From contig CALBPV010000027.1 in the NCBI GenBank assembly GCA_937899265.1, positions 1 through 31,275 on the forward strand: a stretch of 31,275 nt of DNA, given 5' to 3'. The notes under the pieces are model-generated. The model ran no database searches and was not told the origin of the DNA. It worked only from the letters and a program-made list of their open reading frames with translations. Of this stretch, positions 24,926 to 31,275 are shown piece by piece. This DNA is from an uncultured Bacteroidales bacterium (GTDB taxonomy: Bacteria > Bacteroidota > Bacteroidia > Bacteroidales > UBA3663). Within the stretch, counting starts at the first letter, position 1, and each line of letters begins with the position of its first letter. The position numbers were made by a program, and so were the translations under genes.

Positions 24926-27900
24926 TCAGAAACTTACACTCAAACCGACAGAATATGTGGTCGGTGAAGGATACCGTCCGTTATCGAGACCATAGACATT
25001 CGGTGAAGCGGTGGAGACACCGACTTCAGGATCGTAACCGTCGTATGAAGTGATGGTGAGGAGATTCTGGACATTGGCATAGACACGGAGATTGTCTATA
25101 TGAAGCTTGCGGATGAGCTTCTTGTCGAATGTATAACCGAGAGAGATATTCTTCAGGCGGATGTAGGAACCGTCCTCAATGTAACGGTCGGAAATGCGGT
25201 CGTTGTCGTTGGGATCCTGAATGGAGGCACGGGGTGTCTTGGTGTTGGGATTGGTCACTTGCACGTTGGTCACATCGTTGTACCAGTTATATACAAGATT
25301 GCCGTCTCCGCGGTCAACGCCTGCGCTATAGTCTTTGGTAGCATCAATGGGTGCAAGAACAGCGCGGTTGGCAACACTCACGAGCTGATTGGTCCAGGTG
25401 GAGTTCATGTGGGTCAACTTCATCTTCAGGTAGTTGAATACCTTGCCGCCGTAGGAACCGTTGATGAAAATGGAAGCATCCCAATTCTTGTAGTGGAATG
25501 TGTTGTTCCAACCGAACGTGAACTTGGGAAGCGGCGAACCGATGTTCGTGCGGTCCTTCTCGTTGATTACGCCGTCTCCGTTGACATCTTTGAACTTCAA
25601 GTCGCCGGGCCAGACTGTAGTGGCCTTGTCGAATACGCCGTTGGCGGGATACTTCTCTGCCTTGGGCGAGTTGAGGATATCGTCGAAATCCTTATATACA
25701 CCTTCCACAACATAGCCATAGAAGTTATAGAGGGATTCGCCGACTTCCGAGAGGGTTACAACGTCGGTCCACATACCGTAACCTATGAGAGATACATTAC
25801 CCGTTCCGTCGTTCAGGCTGATGAGTTTGTTGCGGTTGATGGAGAGGGTGGCCTCCGTGCTCCAATCGAAATTCTTCGTCTCGACGGGGCGTGCATTGAG
25901 CGTAAATTCCCAACCTCTGTTGCGGATGGAGCCATAGTTGCCGTAGGGAGCAGAAAGAGCCGAAGAGCCGTTGCCGGAAGTACCCATGTAAGAAGGCAAC
26001 TGCAACTGCATGAGCATGTCTTTGGACTCCTTGTTGTACCATTCAATCACGAGGTTGATGCGGTCGTTCAGGAACCCGAGGTCGAGACCCACGTTGAATT
26101 GCTCCTGAGTCTCCCATTTGATGCTTGTGTTGGCAATTTGCTTCGGACGATAGCTCTTGCCGAGATCACTCTCCATGGTCGAGAGCGGAGAGCCCCAAAG
26201 GTAACCGCCGATGTTGGCGTTACCGGTCTGACCCCAGCCGAAACGCAATTTGCCGTTGCTGAGCCAATCCAAGTTCTTCATAAACTTCTCCTGTGTGAAA
26301 CGCCATGCCAGAGCGAACGAATTGAAGGCTGCCCAACGGTTCTTGGGACCGAAGTTGGAGGAGCCGTCGTAACGCCAAGTATAAGTGCCGAGGTAACGGT
26401 TGTCATAGTTATAAGTGGCACGGGCGTAGAACGAAGACATTGAGCTTGAGCCCTGACCGTAGCCGATAGAAGGCGTGCCGTCGCCGAGCGTCGGGTTTTG
26501 AACTTCGTCGGAGGGAAGATTGGTGTTGTAGATGGCCGAATAATCCCATACAGACTCCCAGGCTTCCTGTCCGCCCATGACGGTGTAGGAGTGTTTGTCG
26601 TAGCTGTCGGAGTATGTGACATAGTTCTTCACAGACCAGTAGGTCGAAGAATTCTTTTGAATGCGGTTTTCATTCGTAGTACGGCTCCAAGTGCCGAGCG
26701 TAAGCATCGGGCTGTAGGTATCACCGCGAGAAGAACCCACGCTCCAGTCGTATTCGGTGTGCCATGTTACTTTCTTATAAGGTGTCACATCAAAGAAGAT
26801 GTTGCCTGTCATCTCCTGACGTTTCAGCTTGATGTCGTCTTCAAGAGCCAAGGCAATGGGGTTGGGATTGGTATAACCTTCCTGAGATACGGAGGAGTAG
26901 CTTCCGTCCACATTATATACAGGAATGGCGGGCGATGAGGTCAGGGCGTAGGAGATGATACCTTCATCCTGGTCGGCCTTCAAGAGGTTTTCCTTTGTGT
27001 TGTTGTAGCTGACATTCAGTCCCATCTTGAGCCAAGACTTCAGCTCGGCATCGAGGTTGGAACGCAAAGAGAAACGTTTGAAGTCAGAACCGATAAGCGT
27101 ACCGTCCTGGTCCATCATGCCACCGCTGACATAGTATTTAACCTTGTCATTACCGCCTTGGGCGCTGAACTGATGCTGCTGCTGCAAAGCCGTCTGGAAC
27201 ACCTCGTCCTGCCAGTTGGTACCCACGCCGAGGAGGCTGGGATCGTTATAATAGGAACTGGGGTCGGAAACCTCGCCCTGCTCTACAAATGTATTGTAGA
27301 AATTGGCATACTCGCGCAGATTCATCATGTCGAGGCGCTTGGTCTGACGGTTCCAGGCCACCATGCCGTCGTAGGTGAATTTCGCTTCGCCTGCCTTACC
27401 GCGTTTTGTCGTGATGAGCACAACGCCGTTGGCACCTTGGGCACCGTAAATGGCGGTGGCAGAGGCATCCTTGAGGATTTCCATCGAAACGATGTCGGCG
27501 GGGTTGATGGTCGAGAGAGGAGAAATCGTCGATGCAGCACCGTTGCCGAGTTTGTCACCGAGACCGTAGTCTGCGCCTGACGTACCGTGCGTCTGCACAA
27601 TCACACCGTCAATTACGTAGAGAGGTTCGGCATTGGCATTGATGGTAGCCTGACCACGTACGCGGATACTTGACGAAGAACCGGGGGCGCCTGAGGTCTG
27701 CATAGCCTGCACACCGGCAGCACGTCCCTGCAAGGACTGATCAAGCGAGGAAATGATGGATTGTTTCATTTTGCTTTCATCCATCGAAACGGAAGCACCG
27801 GCCAAGTCGCTCTTTTTCATCGTACCGTAACCTACGACAACGACCTCTTCGAGATTGGCCAAGTCTTCCTTGAGGGTTACATCTACTTTCTTGCGACCGG

Positions 27901-28168
27901 CAAGTTTAATCTCTTGGGTAGCCATACCGGTGTACCTGAACACTAAGGTAGCCTGCGGATTCTTCACGTTCAGTGAATAATTGCCGTCGATGTCGGTAAT
28001 CGTTCCGCCTGTGGCTCCCATTTCTTGCACTGTGACACCGGTGAGAGGTTCACCCGTCACATCCTGGACGTTACCTGTAACGATAACCTGTGCCTGCGCT
28101 GCGCTGATGCCCAAATAGGCCATCAGGCAAAGCATGCAAACCTTCCAGTTTAACAAATTCGCTTTCAT
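24926..28168 (-). CDS. SusC/RagA-family TonB-dependent transporter
   Basis: This 1080-residue outer-membrane transporter has a signal peptide (about 1-26, ending AAQAQ). A carboxypeptidase-regulatory-like domain (about 28-105) holds VTGEPLTGVTV and TDIDGNYSL. The TonB-box region is LEEVVVVGYGTMKKSDL. The plug (about 115-240) contains LQGRAAGVQ, IRVRGQATIN, PLYVIDGVIV and ILKDASATAIYGAQGANGVVLITTK. A 22-stranded barrel ends in the aromatic VGLSVSF. It imports mannan oligosaccharides into the periplasm with SusD, powered by TonB. ATG 28168 (MKANLLNWK) is preferred; ATG 28174 adds two residues. A gap of 251 bp upstream separates it from the CE7 gene and probably carries its promoter. Confidence 0.95.
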   Translation of the reverse strand: MKANLLNWKVCMLCLMAYLGISAAQAQVIVTGNVQDVTGEPLTGVTVQEMGATGGTITDIDGNYSLNVKNPQATLVFRYTGMATQEIKLAGRKKVDVTLKEDLANLEEVVVVGYGTMKKSDLAGASVSMDESKMKQSIISSLDQSLQGRAAGVQAMQTSGAPGSSSSIRVRGQATINANAEPLYVIDGVIVQTHGTSGADYGLGDKLGNGAASTISPLSTINPADIVSMEILKDASATAIYGAQGANGVVLITTKRGKAGEAKFTYDGMVAWNRQTKRLDMMNLREYANFYNTFVEQGEVSDPSSYYNDPSLLGVGTNWQDEVFQTALQQQHQFSAQGGNDKVKYYVSGGMMDQDGTLIGSDFKRFSLRSNLDAELKSWLKMGLNVSYNNTKENLLKADQDEGIISYALTSSPAIPVYNVDGSYSSVSQEGYTNPNPIALALEDDIKLKRQEMTGNIFFDVTPYKKVTWHTEYDWSVGSSRGDTYSPMLTLGTWSRTTNENRIQKNSSTYWSVKNYVTYSDSYDKHSYTVMGGQEAWESVWDYSAIYNTNLPSDEVQNPTLGDGTPSIGYGQGSSSMSSFYARATYNYDNRYLGTYTWRYDGSSNFGPKNRWAAFNSFALAWRFTQEKFMKNLDWLSNGKLRFGWGQTGNANIGGYLWGSPLSTMESDLGKSYRPKQIANTSIKWETQEQFNVGLDLGFLNDRINLVIEWYNKESKDMLMQLQLPSYMGTSGNGSSALSAPYGNYGSIRNRGWEFTLNARPVETKNFDWSTEATLSINRNKLISLNDGTGNVSLIGYGMWTDVVTLSEVGESLYNFYGYVVEGVYKDFDDILNSPKAEKYPANGVFDKATTVWPGDLKFKDVNGDGVINEKDRTNIGSPLPKFTFGWNNTFHYKNWDASIFINGSYGGKVFNYLKMKLTHMNSTWTNQLVSVANRAVLAPIDATKDYSAGVDRGDGNLVYNWYNDVTNVQVTNPNTKTPRASIQDPNDNDRISDRYIEDGSYIRLKNISLGYTFDKKLIRKLHIDNLRVYANVQNLLTITSYDGYDPEVGVSTASPNVYGLDNGRYPSPTTYSVGLSVSF

Positions 28169-28264
28169 AAGCATGGAGGGATAAAATTGATGTGTTAGAA
28201 ATTAAAGAATTATTATGGGATATTATATTTTAAACAGGTAATTTGCGAGTTTCAGATAACAAAT

Positions 28265-28303
28265 CACCGCTGCAAAGATGATACTATTTTTTCACTAAAC
28301 CTA
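28265..28303 (-). promoter_or_regulatory. Probable weak promoter of the susC operon
   Basis: On the minus strand CATCTTTG (28280-28273) within TATCATCTTTGCAG resembles TAnnTTTG with one mismatch. Its surroundings match the promoter at 611-618 (TATTATCTTTGCAG) at all but one base. No TTTG lies at the right distance; only TTTA (28299-28296) at 15 bp. A poor -33 box suits an activator-dependent promoter. The leader would be about 95 nt. Confidence 0.4.
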
Positions 28304-28390
28304 ATATTTTTTTACCTTTCCTCAACACTTTAGCATTTTAAAGTTAAAATATTGCCGATTTTAACTCTTTTTTCGGTTCATTTGTCCGGA

Positions 28391-28404
28391 AAAAGTGCAC
28401 TTTT
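28391..28404. promoter_or_regulatory. Perfect 14-bp palindrome upstream of susC
   Basis: AAAAGTGCACTTTT is its own reverse complement. It lies about 110 bp upstream of the likely susC -7 box and 16 bp behind the CE7 stop. It could be a binding site for a dimeric regulator. AraC proteins usually prefer direct repeats, so the partner is open. Confidence 0.35.
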
Positions 28405-28419
28405 GTGTGAAAAACAATG

Positions 28420-29694
28420 TCACTTGCGTGAAATGTTTTTCAAGTTCTGACGGAAAAACTCTTTCTGACGGTTGTCCCAATCGGGATGCTGCGTATCGTG
28501 GCCGCAGTTCGTATAAATCACAAAACTCTTCGGAACGCGCAACAAGTTGTACCCAGAAAAGTTGGTGTGCGGAGGACACGTCGGATCCTGCAACCCGATG
28601 CCCATCAAGATGGGACAAGTCACATTGCGGGCGTGATTCTTTATGTCAAAGTAGGACAAGAAAGCATAAAAGTCCTTGTCGCTCATCCATTGCTTTTTCT
28701 GCTCGGTCTGCAACGGAACGCCGGGCCAAGACACAATCTTGAAATAGTCGGGATAATCACTCAAGAAAGGAATCCACGGAGCCGCTGCACGGATTCTCTT
28801 CTTCGGGTCGAGCGCACAGGCTGCAAAAGTGAATGCTCCGCCCTGACTGCCTCCCTCTGCAAAGATATTGTCGGTGTCGGCCTCGGGAAGCTGTTCGATG
28901 AAGTCGAGCGCACGGATGCAATCCATGAAAGCGCCGCGATAATAGTACTCGTCCTTGTTGCCGAATCCGGCCACCACCCAATCGCCGTATTTGTTGGTCG
29001 GTTGGCAGAGACCCTGACCTCGGGAGCTGAGCACAAACTCTATCATATCGGGATTGGAGTCGGGATGCGGATACCAGGGTTCCGAGCCGTAGCCCATATA
29101 ATGGACGAGGACGGGATAGCGGTTCTTTTTCGATGCATTGCGGGGAATGGTCAGGTAGCCCTGAATCTCCTCGTTGCCCAGCGAGCGCATCTTGACCACA
29201 TAGACACGTCCGGTCTTGTTGCTCTTTTCGGTGTCCTCGGTCATCTCAAACTGCCCCTCGACGAGACTCAACTCGTGGAGGGCATAGTCCCAAAAAGGAC
29301 CGAAGTCGGGTTGTGCATCGGGCAACGACACAATATTTTCGGGTTCGAAGCCTATATTAAATGTATCGACAGGCTGGTTGTCCCTCTTCAGGTAGCAGGT
29401 ATAGAAACCGGGAGCGCAGTGAAAAAAGAACGTCACCGTTGCACTGTCCCCGGCTCCGATGTCGGCCTGTTGGCGGAAACTCTGATAAGCCACATGCGTA
29501 TCTGTCTCAACGTCCAGTGTCACGACACTCGTCACGGCCTCGCTGCCCGTGTTCTCGACGCAAACTTCTATTTCGGGCACTTCGGGCGCAGTCCACCACC
29601 AACCGCTCAACTGATGTACATGACAATTCACCTCTGCCTTGGCTCCGGGAGCCAGGAAAAGAAGCGGGAGGGAAAGAATCAAAAGTTGTTTCAT
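28420..29694 (-). CDS. CE7-type acetyl esterase (AXE1 family), secreted
   Basis: This 424-residue protein has a signal peptide (1-20, ending GAKA). An extra beta-rich domain of about 95 residues (21-115) is not part of the usual 320-residue CE7 enzyme. The alpha/beta-hydrolase domain follows with SSRGQG (223-228) and a full triad: S283 in GGSQGG, D370 in GLQDPTCPP and H399 in CGHD. CE7 enzymes remove acetyl groups from xylo- or other oligosaccharides. Here acetylated glucomannan is the likely target, judging by the neighbours. The ATG lies 10 bp behind the GH5 stop, so both genes share a transcript. The stop is followed by the susC upstream region. Confidence 0.88.
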   Translation of the reverse strand: MKQLLILSLPLLFLAPGAKAEVNCHVHQLSGWWWTAPEVPEIEVCVENTGSEAVTSVVTLDVETDTHVAYQSFRQQADIGAGDSATVTFFFHCAPGFYTCYLKRDNQPVDTFNIGFEPENIVSLPDAQPDFGPFWDYALHELSLVEGQFEMTEDTEKSNKTGRVYVVKMRSLGNEEIQGYLTIPRNASKKNRYPVLVHYMGYGSEPWYPHPDSNPDMIEFVLSSRGQGLCQPTNKYGDWVVAGFGNKDEYYYRGAFMDCIRALDFIEQLPEADTDNIFAEGGSQGGAFTFAACALDPKKRIRAAAPWIPFLSDYPDYFKIVSWPGVPLQTEQKKQWMSDKDFYAFLSYFDIKNHARNVTCPILMGIGLQDPTCPPHTNFSGYNLLRVPKSFVIYTNCGHDTQHPDWDNRQKEFFRQNLKNISRK

Positions 29695-29704
29695 TATTGT
29701 ACGT

Positions 29705-30997
29705 TTATTTTTGTTTCAAAGTTTCATTGGCCTGCTTGACAACATTCAGCACACTCTTGTCGGCCATAAAGACAGAATTGAGGCCTTGTTCTTCCTGTGC
29801 GGGGTCGCCCGTGTAGTCGTCACCCTCCTGCCAAGCGATGTGCCGAGGTTGGGCATAACCAGCCCACCCCCAGAAATTGCAACCTGCAATCTTATTGGAG
29901 TTGACCACGATGTCGAACACATATTTATAATATTTCTCACGTCCCGTAGCCGGAGACCCGGGTGTGAAGGAGAAGCCGTCGCGGGGATAGCCGAATTCTT
30001 CGAGCGTGATGGGTTTGCCGAGGGCATACATCTGGGCATAATGCAGGTTGATATACTCGGCCGTTTTCCAACAGGCGGAATCTACGTTTTCGGCCACATT
30101 GTCCTTCGTAATCCATCCCCAATTGTAGGGCCAGATATGGATGTTGGCATAATCAATCTCCGGGAGAGCGTGAATTTCGGTGAACAGCTCCAAATCCTCT
30201 TCACAGCCATGCATACCTTCCGTACCCGTCGAAACGAGATGCTGGCGGTCGAGCGTATGAATCAGTTTGGCGGTTTTGGAGATAAACTCCTTCAGCCGCG
30301 GTTTGTTCTCCTCGCTGAAAGCGCGGGGCTCGTTGGCTATCTGCCATGACATGATGGCGGGGCTGAATTTGTATTCCTTGCCCGTGATTGTATTTTTCCG
30401 CAACACGATGTTCTGCACATGCTGCAAACTCATCGTCATGGCTTCTTCGTTCTGGAGGAACTGCTGTACATAACTCATGTAGGCGGGCCAACCGTCCACG
30501 CTGGGGATGGGAGCCTGTCCGGCACCTGCCCATTCGAGATAGCTACCGTAGCCGCCGCTCCACTCCCAGGCATTGTTGAGATAAAGCACACAGCGCATGT
30601 TGCGTTTTTCAAGTTCATAAAGGAAACGGTCCAAACCTCTCAACAAGGTGTCGTTGTAAACGCCGGGAGCCGTCTGAAGGACGGGCGAGATGTGGCTCGG
30701 CAGATGGTCCCTGCCGTCGCCGCCCACGAGAACGCGAAGGTTATCGATGCCCAGTTCCTGCATGGTGTCCAATTCACGTTTCAGTCTCAGGGTATCTCCT
30801 CCCCTGCCCTCAGAGGCAAGGATGGGGCCGTACCAAAAATTCGTTCCTACAAATCTGTAGGGTTTGTCGCCCAGATAGAATTCGCCGTTTTTGACCGTTA
30901 CGTACCGGAGGGCTTCTTCGGTCTGTTCGGCAGTTTTCTTGGTGTTGCATGCGCCCAACAAGAGCGCCGCTGTCAACAGTAAAAATATTTGTTTCAT
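29705..30997 (-). CDS. GH5 endo-beta-mannanase, lipoprotein
   Basis: This 430-residue lipoprotein has lipobox LLGAC (C17) followed by NTKKTAEQTEE. The GH5 barrel spans about 30-425 and is most like subfamily 7 mannanases: NFWYGPIL, DNLRVLVGGDG, LNNAWEWSGGY. The acid/base is E223 in WQIANEPRAF and the nucleophile is E334 in ITLEEFGYPR. It cuts beta-1,4-mannan internally. The residues after C17 are basic, so a periplasmic location is favoured over the surface. Start: ATG 30997 (MKQIFLLL) gives the cleanest signal; ATG 31006 adds MRN. The frame continues to 31039 through a 7-bp repeat array and is not trusted there. No promoter box is visible upstream within the window. Confidence 0.92.
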   Translation of the reverse strand: MKQIFLLLTAALLLGACNTKKTAEQTEEALRYVTVKNGEFYLGDKPYRFVGTNFWYGPILASEGRGGDTLRLKRELDTMQELGIDNLRVLVGGDGRDHLPSHISPVLQTAPGVYNDTLLRGLDRFLYELEKRNMRCVLYLNNAWEWSGGYGSYLEWAGAGQAPIPSVDGWPAYMSYVQQFLQNEEAMTMSLQHVQNIVLRKNTITGKEYKFSPAIMSWQIANEPRAFSEENKPRLKEFISKTAKLIHTLDRQHLVSTGTEGMHGCEEDLELFTEIHALPEIDYANIHIWPYNWGWITKDNVAENVDSACWKTAEYINLHYAQMYALGKPITLEEFGYPRDGFSFTPGSPATGREKYYKYVFDIVVNSNKIAGCNFWGWAGYAQPRHIAWQEGDDYTGDPAQEEQGLNSVFMADKSVLNVVKQANETLKQK

Positions 30998-31011
30998 ATT
31001 TCGCATCTCAT

Positions 31012-31165
31012 TTGAACCTTGAACCTTGATTCGGTTCATGGTTCATGGTTAATGGTTAATGGTTAATGGTTAACGGTTAATGGTTAATGGTTAACGGTTA
31101 ATGGTTAATGGTTAATGGTTAATGGTTAACGGTTAATGGTTAATAGTTAACGGTTAACGGTTAAT
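31012..31165. repeat. 22 exact 7-bp units upstream of GH5
   Basis: The array starts with TTGAACC, TTGAACC and TTGATTC (31012-31032). It switches at 31033 to GGTTCAT (2) and then to 17 units of GGTTAAT or GGTTAAC, one of them reading AGTTAAC. All 22 units keep one 7-bp register. TTGAACC is the reverse complement of GGTTCAA, so the two parts face each other. The array begins 6 bp upstream of ATG 31006. Confidence 0.95.
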
Positions 31166-31180
31166 GGTCATGGGTGAGCT

Positions 31181-31275
31181 CCTTTGACCTTTGACTTTAG
31201 ACCTTTGACCTTAGACCTTTGACCTTTGACCTTTGACCTTAGACCTTAGACCTTAGACCTTAGACCTTAGACCTT
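31181..31275 (-). repeat. 7-bp array of CCTTTGA/CCTTAGA running off the window
   Basis: Thirteen complete units and a partial one follow in exact register, first mostly CCTTTGA, later CCTTAGA, with one CTTTAGA. On the minus strand these read GGTCAAA and GGTCTAA; the latter is identical to the heptads at 2453-2466. The right end lies outside the window. Confidence 0.95.

Overview
The window looks like chromosomal DNA from a Bacteroidales bacterium, most likely Prevotellaceae-like. The evidence is a complete SusC/SusD glycan-uptake locus, lipoproteins with acidic residues after the lipobox cysteine, one textbook Bacteroidetes promoter (TTTG, 19 bp, TATCTTTG), almost no Shine-Dalgarno sequences, and AT-rich leaders in front of moderately GC-rich genes. 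The genus is an inference.

Left part (1-9163, mostly + strand). A promoter at 84-115 fires leftwards out of the window. Next come a short 3' remnant of a LruC-type gene with its terminator still in place, and a promoter serving an M23 peptidase. A C69-family peptidase, an RlmD-type RNA methyltransferase, uvrA and a HAD hydrolase follow; the last four are packed with overlaps or gaps of only a few bases.

Right part (9240-31006, all - strand). This is a beta-mannan (gluco-/galactomannan) utilization locus. In transcription order it holds: GH5 mannanase, CE7-type acetyl esterase, [gap with a weak promoter and a palindrome], SusC, SusD, SGBP-B-like binding protein, large IPT/TIG binding protein, [terminator-like stem-loop], GH26 with an Ig-like domain, second GH26, GH130 mannosylglucose phosphorylase, [stem-loop], GPH-family sugar transporter, cellobiose 2-epimerase (AGE family), [repeat region], GH36 alpha-galactosidase and an AraC-family regulator. 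Proposed flow: surface binding and endo-cleavage of mannan, import through SusCD, periplasmic trimming with removal of galactose and acetate, transport of mannobiose into the cytosol, epimerisation to mannosyl-glucose, and phosphorolysis to mannose 1-phosphate and glucose. The core GH26, GH130, transporter and epimerase order matches the pathway known from Bacteroides fragilis.

The most unusual content is a composite repeat. A GC-rich hairpin element (stem CCTCCCT/AGGGAGG or a variant) is followed on the same strand by 7-bp units resembling GGTNNAA. It occurs at four places: three copies behind the M23 gene, in frame inside uvrA, behind the HAD gene, and between the epimerase and the alpha-galactosidase. 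Long arrays of exact 7-bp or 8-bp units without the hairpin lie upstream of the GH5 gene, between the GH26 genes and in front of the C69 gene. The copy inside uvrA adds roughly 40 residues to UvrA and suggests that the element can insert into genes.
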